A stretch of DNA of 64,000 nucleotides from Myroides odoratimimus (GCF_030326305.1 NZ_JACAKB010000005.1:142777-206776), one strand, 5' to 3'; positions 17,939-28,444 are shown, numbered from the stretch's first letter. The notes: generated from the letters alone by a model not told the origin. Numbers and translations: made by a program.

Positions 17939-18220
17939 TTAGTTAGCTAATATAATAATCTTATTATCGCTTAATTCGATAGTTCCAAGATTGATAGGTA
18001 AATGATAAGTATCATTACTTACTTTCTCGAATTTAGAACTAAACTCTGGTGCAATAGAAATGTTTTGCCCTGTGAACTTTACACTTCCTTTTGTTAGGAT
18101 AGAAACAATAGGAGCGTGATTATTTAACATCTGAAACTCTCCATTTGCTCCTGGAACTGAAACTGAAGTAACTTCTCCAGAAAATAAAGTAGCCTCAGGT
18201 GATACAATTTCTAATCTCAT
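17939..18220 (-). CDS. atpC: ATP synthase F1 epsilon subunit, short form
   Basis: The epsilon subunit sits on the central stalk of F1. The 93 residues cover only the N-terminal beta-sandwich (MRLEIVSPEATLFSGEV, GEFQMLNNHAPIV); the C-terminal two-helix domain that inhibits ATP hydrolysis in E. coli and Bacillus is absent. This short form is usual in Bacteroidota, so it is not a truncation. It follows atpD by 26 bases, and these two genes are not joined to the other ATP synthase genes, again the arrangement known in this phylum. Confidence 0.95.
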   Translation of the reverse strand: MRLEIVSPEATLFSGEVTSVSVPGANGEFQMLNNHAPIVSILTKGSVKFTGQNISIAPEFSSKFEKVSNDTYHLPINLGTIELSDNKIIILAN

Positions 18221-18246
18221 GTTGATCTCTTTAAATATTAATTAGA

Positions 18247-19761
<1,515 letters not shown>

Positions 19762-19819
19762 TTATGTATTTATTTAACAGCTATTTACGTTTATCGAAAA
19801 ATTCTACTTTTTCAGAGTG

Positions 19820-19827
19820 CAAAGATA
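19820..19827 (-). promoter_or_regulatory. -7 promoter element of atpDC
   Basis: TATCTTTG on the minus strand, an exact TAnnTTTG match; it predicts a leader of about 55 bases. Confidence 0.6.
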
Positions 19828-19871
19828 GTTTTTTTCTCTGAATATTAAAACTTTGAAATTTTATTTTAAAT

Positions 19872-19899
19872 AAAAAAAAAGCGAGTCTTAAAAAGACTC
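19872..19899 (-). terminator. Terminator of the glmS operon
   Basis: A 7-bp stem (19883-19889 with 19893-19899) runs leftward into nine U residues (19872-19880). It lies just past the glmS stop codon. Confidence 0.8.
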
Positions 19900-19911
19900 A
19901 CTTTTCTACTA

Positions 19912-21756
19912 TTATTCAACCGTCACTGACTTAGCCAAGTTTCTCGGTTGGTCAACATTACACTCTCTTAAAACAGCGATGTGATAAGACAATAGTTGTA
20001 ATGGAATTGTCGTTAATATTGGAGTTAGAGCCTCAGAAATACCTGGCACTTCGATAACGTGATCAGCTAGCTCTCTTACTTGCTTATCTCCCTTCGTTAC
20101 CACAGCTATGATTTTTCCATTTCTTGCTTTAATCTCTTGGATATTACTCACTACTTTATCGTAGTGATCTTGATTAGGTGCAATTACAATAACTGGCATG
20201 TGTTCGTCAATTAAAGCAATTGGGCCGTGCTTCATCTCTGCAGCAGGATACCCTTCTGCATGTATATAAGAAATTTCTTTCAGTTTTAGAGCTCCTTCTA
20301 GTGCCACTGGGTAGTTATATCCTCTACCTAAATATAAACAGTTTGTCGAGTCTTTATAAACCTGAGAGATTTTTAATATTTCTTCATTTTGAGTTAACGC
20401 TTCTTCTACGCGCTCAGGTACTAGCTCTAATTCGTGCAAATATTTTAAATATTCAGAATTAGCTAATGTTCCTTTTGCTTTTGCTAAACGAAGAGCGATT
20501 AAAGTCAATACTGTAATCTGAGTTGTAAATGCTTTTGTAGAAGCAACACCGATCTCAGGTCCTGCATGTGTATAAGCTCCTGCATGTGTCTCTCTAGAAA
20601 TAGAAGATCCTACCACATTACAAACTCCGAATACGAATGCTCCTTTTTCTTTTGCTAATTTAATAGCTGCAAGAGTATCTGCAGTCTCTCCTGATTGAGA
20701 AATAGCAATCAGAACGTCACTAGAGTCAATAATTGGGTTTCTATATCTAAATTCAGAAGCGTACTCTACTTCTACTGGTATTCTTGCAAACTCTTCGATT
20801 ACATATTCAGCGACTAAAGCAGCATGCCAAGATGTACCACAAGCAGCTATAATAATTCTCTTCGCATTCAAGAATTTATCGATATTATCTTCGATACCTG
20901 CCATTCTGATCAGACCTTGATCAGCTAATAAACGACCTCTAAAAGTATCTTTAATTACTTCTGGTTGCTCGTAAATCTCTTTTAGCATAAAATGGTCATA
21001 ACCATTTTTCTCGATCTGCTCTAAGTTTAATTGTAACTCTTGAACGTAGTGTGTAACTAATGAATCATCCTTAATCTTGCGAATGCGCAATGGCTTGTGC
21101 AGTCTAATAATAGCCATCTCTTCATCTTCAAGATAAATAGCATTATTCGTGTATTCGATAAAAGGTGAAGCATCAGATGTAATGAAGTATTCATTCTCAC
21201 CGATTCCGATAGCTAATGGGCTACCAAGTCTAGCAGCTATTATTTCGTCTGGTTTTTTGATATCCATTACAGCGATAGCATATGCTCCCACTACTTGATT
21301 TAAAGCAATCTGAACAGCTTTCCCTAACTTAACACCTTGAGTCTTCTGTACATCCTCTATTAAGTTAATTAATACCTCAGTATCTGTTTCTGACTTAAAT
21401 GTATATCCTCTTTTAATTAACTCTTGCTTAAGAGAATCGTAGTTCTCTATAATACCATTGTGAATTAAAACTAATTCACCAGAGTTAGAAAAGTGAGGGT
21501 GTGAATTCACATCATTTGGAACACCGTGTGTAGCCCATCTAGTATGTCCTATACCTACTGTTCCTTTTTTTATTGTATCTGTACTTTTTTCTTCTAAATC
21601 AACAACTTTACCTTTCGTTTTACAAAGATTGATTGTCTCTCCATCAAATATAGCAAGACCAGCAGAGTCATAGCCTCTATATTCTAATCTCGTTAAACCT
21701 TTAATAATAACAGGAAACGCATCGCGATGACCTATGTATCCAACTATTCCACACAT
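19912..21756 (-). CDS. glmS: Glutamine-fructose-6-phosphate aminotransferase (isomerizing)
   Basis: GlmS makes glucosamine 6-phosphate from fructose 6-phosphate and glutamine, the first step to UDP-GlcNAc for peptidoglycan and lipid A. The 614-residue protein begins MCGIVGYIG, with the N-terminal catalytic Cys2 exposed after Met removal, followed by the glutaminase domain (HTRWATHGVPN, HNGIIENY) and two SIS domains (AACGTSWHAALV near 300 and LGRGYNYPVALEGALKLKE near 480), and ends in KSVTVE. No glmS ribozyme is expected in this phylum and none is seen; the gene starts only 6 bases after the DUF4270 gene, in one operon. Confidence 0.98.
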   Translation of the reverse strand: MCGIVGYIGHRDAFPVIIKGLTRLEYRGYDSAGLAIFDGETINLCKTKGKVVDLEEKSTDTIKKGTVGIGHTRWATHGVPNDVNSHPHFSNSGELVLIHNGIIENYDSLKQELIKRGYTFKSETDTEVLINLIEDVQKTQGVKLGKAVQIALNQVVGAYAIAVMDIKKPDEIIAARLGSPLAIGIGENEYFITSDASPFIEYTNNAIYLEDEEMAIIRLHKPLRIRKIKDDSLVTHYVQELQLNLEQIEKNGYDHFMLKEIYEQPEVIKDTFRGRLLADQGLIRMAGIEDNIDKFLNAKRIIIAACGTSWHAALVAEYVIEEFARIPVEVEYASEFRYRNPIIDSSDVLIAISQSGETADTLAAIKLAKEKGAFVFGVCNVVGSSISRETHAGAYTHAGPEIGVASTKAFTTQITVLTLIALRLAKAKGTLANSEYLKYLHELELVPERVEEALTQNEEILKISQVYKDSTNCLYLGRGYNYPVALEGALKLKEISYIHAEGYPAAEMKHGPIALIDEHMPVIVIAPNQDHYDKVVSNIQEIKARNGKIIAVVTKGDKQVRELADHVIEVPGISEALTPILTTIPLQLLSYHIAVLRECNVDQPRNLAKSVTVE

Positions 21757-21762
21757 ACTTGT

Positions 21763-23406
21763 TTACTTTTTAGCTTTAGTATAAAAAATCTCTAACTTCA
21801 TCTTCTTATTGTCCTGTGTAGTATTAGCTCCATGAAGTACAACTCCTAATGGACAGCTAACAGCGTAAGCAGGCACAACATTCACGTTAGTAGGTTCGTT
21901 GTTTATTTCGTTTTTCAATTTTTGATTAGTGTATCCTCCTACAGCAAAATTATTTGCAACAGTCAACGCTAATTTAGGGCTCACATCATTTTTACTTTTC
22001 AGAAGACCTCTAATGTGGTCAGTGATTTTGAACTTATAGTAATACCCTTCTTTATTATTCTCTTTGTCCTCTTTTACGAAGATACCATTATACCCTTGTT
22101 TAATATACTGAGATGTACTTACAGCATCATTTGCAAAGTCTGACAGTGCAATACTATTATCATAATCATATAAGAATAGACGCTCAGGAATAGGTTGCCC
22201 TTGCATACGTTCCTTATCCACATAGATAGTTAAATATGCTTCATTCAATAATGCATCTTTCTCCTTAAGAGCTTTTAACTCTTCAAGATTATTAGATTTT
22301 AGAAAATCAATAACTGCCAAGCTACCTTGTCCTCCTTTTAGATAAAGACTTTGATCACCTTGCACTTTATTCGCGTTAGCTATTTCTGATTGATACGTTC
22401 CATCCATAAGTGTACTAAACATATTCACACTGAATTTCTTAGTCCCTACAGTATTACCACTTAAGGCAAGAGTGATTTCTTTTCTTTCGCGTGTAGTCTC
22501 TTCTTTCCCATCTTCACCTGTTGTCTTCTTATCAACTTTGAATATAACTACTATTTTACCTTTAGCAATATCTAATAATCCAGCAGCACCTTTACTCCCG
22601 TTTCCTTCAGTTTTGAAATACAGTCCTTTAAACAACTCACTGAATCCATTAGTCTCTGATAACTTAGTTTTATTATCATTAATGAATTTTTCAAAGTATT
22701 GTTTATCTAGGTCTAACCACATCCCAGGGATAAGGCGTTCTTTTATTTCATTATCTCCTGTATTTGGATCTTTAAGTGGATTACCATTTTCATCTGTTTT
22801 ATAGATAACAATTTCTCTATTTGCAAAGACAAAATTAGTATTCTGAGAAGATAGTCCTGAAGTGTTTAACTGTGTATTAATCTTGTTCTTATCGATTAAA
22901 GCAGCAGTCTGGTCAGTATAATATTTTGATGCAGAACCATCTGTTAAGTCCACATCCATTAGGTGATAGTTATTCTGATATACTTTTAAGTCTAGAGATC
23001 CCTCACCGTATACGTTTTTAAGTTTATAGTAATTAACTTTATCGTCAACTTTATCAAATTGAGAAAAATATGGTATATACACATATACAGAGTCTACCTT
23101 TACATTTTCGCCAATATCTCCTACAGTTGATGTAGCATTAGCTAACTGAACAACTAAATCACTACTAGTAGCACCAAATAATCCATTGTCTAAATACCCA
23201 AAAGGGACTTCTCCTAATCTACTTCCATCTACTGCACCATAAGCTTGGTTATAAGCTTTTATATCCTTTACGTTATACGATTCGATATCGAAGTTTCCTC
23301 CTCCTATTATATCGCTTCCCGTTTCTGTAAAATCACTTTCACAAGCTTGTAAGGCCATAAAGCCTAATACAAGAGATATTCCTTTTAATATATTCTTTTG
23401 GTTCAT
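21763..23406 (-). CDS. DUF4270 family lipoprotein
   Basis: The 547-residue product has a lipoprotein signal with C22 (FMALQACESDF) and continues with the block SDIIGGGNFDIESYNVKDI and GEVPFGYLDNGLFGAT, typical of DUF4270, a Bacteroidota family of unknown function. A C-terminal region of strands suggests a beta-sandwich. In flavobacteria this family regularly lies between a glycogen-synthase-like gene and glmS, as here; the reason for the link is unknown, though both neighbours handle sugars. It should be envelope-anchored while its neighbours are cytoplasmic. Confidence 0.9.
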   Translation of the reverse strand: MNQKNILKGISLVLGFMALQACESDFTETGSDIIGGGNFDIESYNVKDIKAYNQAYGAVDGSRLGEVPFGYLDNGLFGATSSDLVVQLANATSTVGDIGENVKVDSVYVYIPYFSQFDKVDDKVNYYKLKNVYGEGSLDLKVYQNNYHLMDVDLTDGSASKYYTDQTAALIDKNKINTQLNTSGLSSQNTNFVFANREIVIYKTDENGNPLKDPNTGDNEIKERLIPGMWLDLDKQYFEKFINDNKTKLSETNGFSELFKGLYFKTEGNGSKGAAGLLDIAKGKIVVIFKVDKKTTGEDGKEETTRERKEITLALSGNTVGTKKFSVNMFSTLMDGTYQSEIANANKVQGDQSLYLKGGQGSLAVIDFLKSNNLEELKALKEKDALLNEAYLTIYVDKERMQGQPIPERLFLYDYDNSIALSDFANDAVSTSQYIKQGYNGIFVKEDKENNKEGYYYKFKITDHIRGLLKSKNDVSPKLALTVANNFAVGGYTNQKLKNEINNEPTNVNVVPAYAVSCPLGVVLHGANTTQDNKKMKLEIFYTKAKK

Positions 23407-23457
23407 CTAGTCAATCCAATCTATTTGGGTTATTACTATTCTATTCTGATATAGTTA

Positions 23458-24267
23458 TTAAAAAAACTTCTGATAAAATTCAGTATAAGCTTTAGCAAAC
23501 TCATCTTTAGCTACGAAAGGTAAAAAAGGTTTTTCAGAAGACTCTATAAATTTTGTTAAATTTGAACTTACCTCTTCTGAAGCAACGATAACACCATCCG
23601 AATTTTTGATAGCATTAATCATTATATTCTCATAAGTAGGATTCTCGAAGTCATTCACTACGTCTTCTGGCAAGCCATCGAATGCAATCTTTTCTTTCAT
23701 AGTAGCATCTAAAACACCACTAAAGCCTTCACCAAAAATAGAAGTAACTACTTTTGTATCTGAGAAAATAGCTTCGTCTTTATAATAATGTTTTAAATAA
23801 GTTGGTAACAATGATGCCATCCAACCTTGTACATGTATAACATCAGGAACCCAGTTAAGTTTCTTAACGGTTTCGATTACACCCTTTGTAAAGAAGATAG
23901 CTCTTTCATCATTATCAGGATATAGTGTTCCATCCTCATCTGAGAAAGTAGATTTTCTTTTAAAATACTCGTCATTATCTATAAAGTAAACTTGGATACG
24001 CTCTTTCGGGATAGAAGCTACCTTAATGATTAATGGCATATCCATATCATTTACGACTAGATTCATACCTGACAATCTAATAACTTCGTGTAATTGATGT
24101 CTTCTTTCATTTATGCTACCGTATCTAGGCATAAAAATTCTTATCTGTCCTCCTTGATCGTTAATCATTTTTGGAGCATCATAAGACATTAATGAAACTT
24201 CATTTTCTGCTAAATAAGGTACCACTTCAGATGATACATATAATATCCTCTTTTCTTTCATCTTCAA
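23458..24267 (-). CDS. Glycogen/starch synthase-like protein, N-terminal GT5 domain only
   Basis: The 269-residue protein matches the N-terminal Rossmann domain of glycogen synthases (ILYVSSEVVPYLAENEVSLMSYDAPKMI..., IRIFMPRYGSIN, VPDVIHVQGWMASLLPTYLK). The ADP-glucose-binding KxGGL motif expected near residue 20 is replaced by ENEVSL, and the entire C-terminal domain with the second half of the active site is missing, so it is unlikely to be a working glycogen synthase. Length and clean ends speak against a recent truncation, and such short forms are common in Flavobacteriia. It leads the operon with DUF4270 and glmS. Starts at 24267 and 24261 (two Met codons) are both possible. Confidence 0.85.
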   Translation of the reverse strand: MKMKEKRILYVSSEVVPYLAENEVSLMSYDAPKMINDQGGQIRIFMPRYGSINERRHQLHEVIRLSGMNLVVNDMDMPLIIKVASIPKERIQVYFIDNDEYFKRKSTFSDEDGTLYPDNDERAIFFTKGVIETVKKLNWVPDVIHVQGWMASLLPTYLKHYYKDEAIFSDTKVVTSIFGEGFSGVLDATMKEKIAFDGLPEDVVNDFENPTYENIMINAIKNSDGVIVASEEVSSNLTKFIESSEKPFLPFVAKDEFAKAYTEFYQKFF

Positions 24268-24301
24268 TTATAATTTCTGTGTTTGAAACAAATAAACATT
24301 G

Positions 24302-24309
24302 CAAATTTA
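24302..24309 (-). promoter_or_regulatory. -7 promoter element of the glycogen-synthase-like/DUF4270/glmS operon
   Basis: TAAATTTG on the minus strand, an exact match, 34 bases from the first ATG. It is divergent from the panC promoter 31 bases away. Confidence 0.55.
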
Positions 24310-24340
24310 CAAAAATTTATGCAGTTATTTTCTAAATAAC

Positions 24341-24348
24341 TAATTTTG
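24341..24348 (+). promoter_or_regulatory. -7 promoter element of panC
   Basis: TAATTTTG, exact match to TAnnTTTG, 23 bases upstream of the panC ATG. It is part of a compact divergent promoter region. Confidence 0.55.
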
Positions 24349-24371
24349 CCATTATTTTAAACACGAAGCTA

Positions 24372-25220
24372 ATGTTTCTTTTTAGTACAAAAGCCGAATT
24401 ACAAGCGTATTTAAAACCATTTCGCGACGCTAATAAGGCAATTGGTCTTGTACCAACAATGGGGGCCATACACAATGGGCACCTTTCATTAATGGAACAA
24501 TCATTAAATGAAAATGAATGTACTGTAGTCAGTATTTTCGTTAATCCTACGCAATTTAACAATGCGGAGGATTTAGAAAAATACCCTCGTACTTTAGAAA
24601 GAGATCAGGAGATTATAAAGTCTCTTTCTGAACAAATTGTAATATTTGCACCGTCTGTTGATGAGATTTACGGTGGAAATACTGTAGCCCAATCATTTGA
24701 TTTTGATGGACTAGAAAACGAAATGGAAGGTGCTTCGCGCCCTGGCCATTTTGATGGAGTAGGAACTATCGTGAGTAAACTTTTTGAGCTTGTTACGCCT
24801 AACAAAGCTTATTTTGGAGAAAAAGATTTCCAACAATTGCAGATCATCCGCAAGATGGTAGACAAACTTCATATACCTGTACAGGTTATCGGAGTGCCTA
24901 TCTTCAGAGCTACGGACGGATTAGCCATGAGCTCTCGTAATGAACGAGTATCTACAGAAGGATTAAAAAAATCAACTTTCTTATATCAAGTACTGTTGAA
25001 AGCCAAGGATTTATTCAAAAGTGAAAGTATTTCTAAAGTTAACGCTTTTGTTGAGAATGAATTTAAAAATAATCCTAACTTTGAACTCGAATACTTCACT
25101 ATAGCCGAAGAGGAAACTCTAAAAACAGCCACATCTAAAGATGAAGGTCGTAGATACAGAGGTTTCTTAGTAGCTCATATTGAAGGCATTCGACTAATTG
25201 ACAATATATCTTTTAACTAA
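24372..25220 (+). CDS. panC: Pantothenate synthetase (pantoate-beta-alanine ligase)
   Basis: PanC joins pantoate and beta-alanine with ATP to give pantothenate, the CoA precursor. The 282-residue protein shows the nucleotidyltransferase signature PTMGAIHNGHLSLM (about residues 28-41), SIFVNPTQFN, the GxxRPGHFDGV segment, YFGEKDFQQL and the KMSKS-like stretch GLAMSSRN. The ATG at 24372 is standard. It leads a rightward operon with panD and a YbhN-like gene, an order often seen in flavobacteria, so both branches of the last pantothenate step are made together. Confidence 0.98.
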   Translation: MFLFSTKAELQAYLKPFRDANKAIGLVPTMGAIHNGHLSLMEQSLNENECTVVSIFVNPTQFNNAEDLEKYPRTLERDQEIIKSLSEQIVIFAPSVDEIYGGNTVAQSFDFDGLENEMEGASRPGHFDGVGTIVSKLFELVTPNKAYFGEKDFQQLQIIRKMVDKLHIPVQVIGVPIFRATDGLAMSSRNERVSTEGLKKSTFLYQVLLKAKDLFKSESISKVNAFVENEFKNNPNFELEYFTIAEEETLKTATSKDEGRRYRGFLVAHIEGIRLIDNISFN

Positions 25221-25232
25221 AACTCACGCGAA

Positions 25233-25583
25233 ATGCAAGTTGAAGTAGTAAAATCAAAAATTCACCGTGTAACTGTAACTGGAGCAGACCTACACTACAT
25301 CGGAAGTATTACGATTGACGAAGTTTTAATGGAAGCTTCTAACATCATAGAAGGAGAAAAAGTTTCGATTGTTAATATTAACAATGGAGAACGTTTTGAA
25401 ACTTATGCTATCCCTGGCCCTCGTAACAGTGGAGAAATCTGCTTAAATGGTCCTGCTGCACGTAAAGTACACAAAGGGGATATCATTATCATTATTACTT
25501 ATGGAATTATGGATTTCGAAGAAGCGAAGACATTCAAGCCTTCTATCGTGTTCCCTAATGAAGAGACCAACACCTTAACATAG
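25233..25583 (+). CDS. panD: Aspartate 1-decarboxylase (pyruvoyl-dependent)
   Basis: PanD makes beta-alanine from aspartate. The 116-residue proenzyme carries the self-cleavage site YIGSITID, with Gly-Ser at about residues 24-25; Ser25 becomes the pyruvoyl group. The segment [20 protein letters not shown] is the usual active-site strand. The gene lies 12 bases after panC and supplies its substrate. Length and residues are standard for the family. Confidence 0.98.
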   Translation: MQVEVVKSKIHRVTVTGADLHYIGSITIDEVLMEASNIIEGEKVSIVNINNGERFETYAIPGPRNSGEICLNGPAARKVHKGDIIIIITYGIMDFEEAKTFKPSIVFPNEETNTLT

Positions 25584-25590
25584 CCTCTTA

Positions 25591-26559
25591 TTGAAAAAAA
25601 ATATCAGTAAATTATTGAATATATTACTCCCACTTGCGTTGGGAGTTTTTTTGGTTTATTACGCCTATAATCAATTTACTGAAGATCAGATAGAGGAGAT
25701 GAAATCTCAGTTTAGAGATGCTAATTATAATTACATTATCATCTCCTCTTTCTTTTCTATTTTAAGTCTATGGGCACGTGCTTATAGATGGAAGTATGCC
25801 TTGCTTTATATGGGATATCCTGTATCCACTTTCACTAACTTTATGGCTATCTCTATCGGTTATCTTCTAAACCTAACGGTTCCTAGATCAGGAGAAGTAT
25901 CTAGAGCAATCGTATTACAAAAATATGAGAAAGTCCCTTTTGACAAAGGCTTTGGATCTATCGTTTCAGAACGCATCATTGATCTTGTCTGTTTATTGCT
26001 TTGCGTATTTTTAGCTTTAATTTTACAGTATGAAGTACTAAAAGACTTTTTATTAGCCAAGGTTCCAGTAGAGAAACTTAGTATATTAGCCATCATCGCT
26101 GTGATTGGGCTAATAGCTACGATCGCCCTGTTCTATTACAGTAAATGGAAAGTGATTCTATTTATTAAAAATAAAATCAAAGGACTTACAGAGGGAGTCA
26201 GTAGCATTTTTAAGATGCCTTATAAAGTTGGCTTCTTATTTCACACTTTTCTTATTTGGTTTGGTTATATCGCCACATTCTACTTCGGTACACATGCCAT
26301 AGAAGCCACTAGTTCGCTCAGCATACCTATCGTTATGTCAGCCTTTGTAGCAGGTAGTTTTGCTGTATCTTTTACCAATGGCGGGTTTGGAGCATTTCCC
26401 TTGATTATTGCAGAACTATTGTCTATCTATAGCATCTCCACTGTTGCAGGAACAGCCTTTGGATGGATATTATGGACTACTCAGACAGCGATTGTGGTCA
26501 TATTTGGAGCACTATCATTTTTAGTATTACCCCTGTACTATAACCAAAAGAAGAACTAA
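25591..26559 (+). CDS. Lysylphosphatidylglycerol synthase transmembrane region-like protein (YbhN/UPF0104 family)
   Basis: The 322-residue membrane protein has about eight hydrophobic segments and the family blocks ARAYRWKYAL, LTVPRSGEVSRAIVL and GSIVSERIIDL. This corresponds to the flippase-like domain of MprF without its synthase domain. The natural substrate of such stand-alone proteins is not settled. The start is TTG at 25591, 7 bases after panD; no ATG occurs before the first membrane helix, so TTG is the only reasonable choice. It is the third gene of the pan operon; the link to pantothenate is by position only. Confidence 0.85.
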   Translation: MKKNISKLLNILLPLALGVFLVYYAYNQFTEDQIEEMKSQFRDANYNYIIISSFFSILSLWARAYRWKYALLYMGYPVSTFTNFMAISIGYLLNLTVPRSGEVSRAIVLQKYEKVPFDKGFGSIVSERIIDLVCLLLCVFLALILQYEVLKDFLLAKVPVEKLSILAIIAVIGLIATIALFYYSKWKVILFIKNKIKGLTEGVSSIFKMPYKVGFLFHTFLIWFGYIATFYFGTHAIEATSSLSIPIVMSAFVAGSFAVSFTNGGFGAFPLIIAELLSIYSISTVAGTAFGWILWTTQTAIVVIFGALSFLVLPLYYNQKKN

Positions 26560-26578
26560 TCTCACACTACCTCATCAT

Positions 26579-26614
26579 AAAAAAAGTACCTATCTAAAAA
26601 ATTAGACAGGCACT
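26579..26614 (-). terminator. Terminator of the CBS-domain gene (leftward)
   Basis: An 11-bp stem (26585-26595 with 26604-26614). In the leftward RNA two positions become G-U pairs and the helix is complete, ending in a U-run; in the rightward RNA the same positions are A-C mismatches. The hairpin is therefore best read as serving the leftward transcript. Confidence 0.7.
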
Positions 26615-26723
26615 CTTTAATAGTACAAACCAGTAAATTGGTATAATGACGGTATAAACAGCGCTATCAGTTATAAATCATTATCTCTTTATAGGTTACT
26701 TTGTGGGGATCTGTTTTGTTGTT

Positions 26724-27140
26724 TTAATATTGTGCTATCAAGTAATTGATCATATCTGTAGTTGTCACTATTCCTTGTAGTACATTATCCTTATCTACTA
26801 CCGGAAGAGAGTGAAACTGTTGTTTAGAGAAGATCTCTGCCACATCTTTGATATTAGTATCATCCATCACCACGATTGGGTTCTTCGTCATTACATCTTC
26901 TAACTTATAAGCGTCATAAATAGCGTCTAATGCACTTTGGTCTAAATCATTTGCACCATATCCTATTTTTAGGATATCGTTGCTACTGATGATTCCCACA
27001 ACATTCTCTGCTTCTATAACAGGGATATGTCTAATATTATATTCTACTAATAACTGATTTACTTCACTTAACTTTTTATTCGTTGGCACAGCTATAAGTG
27101 CTTTAGACATAATCTGAGATACTGGTACTCTTTGTTTCAT
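26724..27140 (-). CDS. CBS-domain pair protein
   Basis: The protein consists of two CBS domains (VSQIMSKALIAVPTNKKLSEVNQLL... and DVMTKNPIVVMDDTNIKDVAEIF...), each with the IVxxxD loop (GIISSNDILK, GIVTTTDMINY). Paired CBS domains bind adenine nucleotides and act as energy or Mg-nucleotide sensors. There is no attached catalytic domain, so it is a stand-alone sensor. The frame extends 20 codons upstream to 27200, but that extension (with three Cys in KCNLC) is not family-like; I use the ATG at 27140, giving 138 residues. It is transcribed alone. Confidence 0.9.
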   Translation of the reverse strand: MKQRVPVSQIMSKALIAVPTNKKLSEVNQLLVEYNIRHIPVIEAENVVGIISSNDILKIGYGANDLDQSALDAIYDAYKLEDVMTKNPIVVMDDTNIKDVAEIFSKQQFHSLPVVDKDNVLQGIVTTTDMINYLIAQY

Positions 27141-27429
27141 AGTGCTATAGTGTTTTATTGTTCTAATACAAAGATTGCACTTACATATCTCATAATACAT
27201 GATAAAAAGCAGGTTTTACTAAATAATAATGTCGTAATTTATATAGCATAATCGTATTTTTAGAACACATTATTCACCATTAGTGAATATATCATATCCC
27301 GAAAATTCTTCAATCCCTTGCCAATCCTCAAAAAATGAAAATTGTGATAATTTATCTCAAATCAGTTTATCCAAAAACCTGTTTTTTACCTAAATTGCTT
27401 CATAATTAACTACTTAAAAAATAATATCT

Positions 27430-27864
27430 ATGGCAACAACGAACACTTATCTAACCTTCAATGGCAATTGTGAAGAGGCATTTAATTTTTATAAATCTGT
27501 ATTTGGGGGAGAATACACTTACCTCGTTAGATTCGATAGTATCCCCGATAGTCCAGAATTTGTAGTATCCGAAGAGGACAAAAACAAAATCATGCACGTC
27601 TCACTTCCTATCGGTAAATCTATCTTAATGGGTAGTGATACCTCATGTGGCAACCCAACACCTGTAATACAAGGAAACAATTTCTCTATATCTATATCCA
27701 CAGATAGCCAAGCAGAGGCAGATGATCTATTCGCTAAGATAGCGGTAGGTGGTACTGTGATCATGCCGATCGAAGACATGTTTTGGGGAGACTATTTTGG
27801 AATGGTATTAGACCAATTTGGCATCCAATGGATGATCAACTACAGTAGAGACGGACAGTACTAA
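27430..27864 (+). CDS. VOC family protein (PhnB/glyoxalase-like)
   Basis: The 144-residue protein begins TYLTFNGNCEEAFNFYKSVFGGE, the hallmark of the PhnB-like branch of the vicinal oxygen chelate superfamily, and ends with MFWGDYFGMVLDQFGIQWMIN. Proteins of this branch are homologues of glyoxalase and of fosfomycin-resistance proteins, but mostly have no known substrate. The metal ligands cannot be fixed with certainty from sequence alone; a His (HVSLPIG) and a terminal strand Gln/Asp are candidates. It appears to be a single-gene unit. Confidence 0.88.
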   Translation: MATTNTYLTFNGNCEEAFNFYKSVFGGEYTYLVRFDSIPDSPEFVVSEEDKNKIMHVSLPIGKSILMGSDTSCGNPTPVIQGNNFSISISTDSQAEADDLFAKIAVGGTVIMPIEDMFWGDYFGMVLDQFGIQWMINYSRDGQY

Positions 27865-28011
27865 TGCAATCTTTAAATAGGACTACACCTTATCAATACT
27901 AACCTTCTATTGGGATTTTTTTTTTAATTACCCCAGCTCATAGAAGACTAACCTACAATATAACTAACTATTGTTATCCAGCATTGCTGTTGTAGACACT
28001 ATACAACTATC

Positions 28012-28050
28012 AATCCCCTAATAAGCAGATTTATAAGGGGATTTTCTTTT
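28012..28050 (+). terminator. Hairpin with T-run downstream of the VOC gene
   Basis: An 8-bp stem (28012-28019 with 28036-28043) with a 16-base loop, followed by a T-rich tract. It lies 150 bases past the VOC stop codon; it may end that transcript or an unseen small RNA. Confidence 0.5.
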
Positions 28051-28161
28051 TATCCACCTTAGACACCTTATATCCTCCTCTAGTCAACTAAGACCAAGCA
28101 TATCGCCCTTTTTATTGCTGATTTTTAATTCATTTTTTAGATGGTCAGCTTGTGATAGAAA

Positions 28162-28244
28162 AGTAGTAGCATAGTGGTCGCATACTTTTTGCCTTTTTTT
28201 ATGCGATCACTATCCAATCACTATGCGACCACTATGCGATCACT
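28162..28244 (+). repeat. 83-bp element of inverted 11-bp units, copy A
   Basis: Two leftward 11-bp units (28162-28172 and 28173-28183), a 17-base T-rich centre (28184-28200) and four rightward 11-bp units (28201-28211, 28212-28222, 28223-28233, 28234-28244). The unit consensus is ATGCGAYCACT; the second rightward unit reads ATCCAATCACT. A second element with the same plan and length lies at 51776-51858 in the opposite orientation, and its four-unit arm is identical at 41 of 44 positions, including the same deviant second unit. The nearest left unit (AGTGGTCGCAT) is the reverse complement of the third right unit. Confidence 0.85.
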
Positions 28245-28444
28245 TCTGTAAAAAGAACAAAATATACTAGCTCTAGCTTATAGTAAGCAAGTATTAATTG
28301 TTTGAAAAATTTGGAATTCAATAGATAATAAGCTTTATATCAATAAAATACAAAACAAAGAGAAGATCATGTCCTAGAATGTGAACAAATAAAAGAACAC
28401 ATGTATGTAACACCCCTCAAGACACAAATGAGAGAGATATCAAA

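Noticed and set aside
17939-18220. atpC as a truncated gene
   Set aside because: The short epsilon subunit without C-terminal helices is usual in this phylum, and the stop is followed by a normal terminator.
21757-21800. A glmS ribozyme upstream of glmS
   Set aside because: Only 6 bases separate glmS from the DUF4270 gene, and no ribozyme-like structure fits; the ribozyme is known mainly from Firmicutes.
28162-28244. 11-bp repeats as a short CRISPR array
   Set aside because: Repeat units are only 11 bp, are contiguous without unique spacers, and occur in inverted orientation; there are no cas genes in the window.
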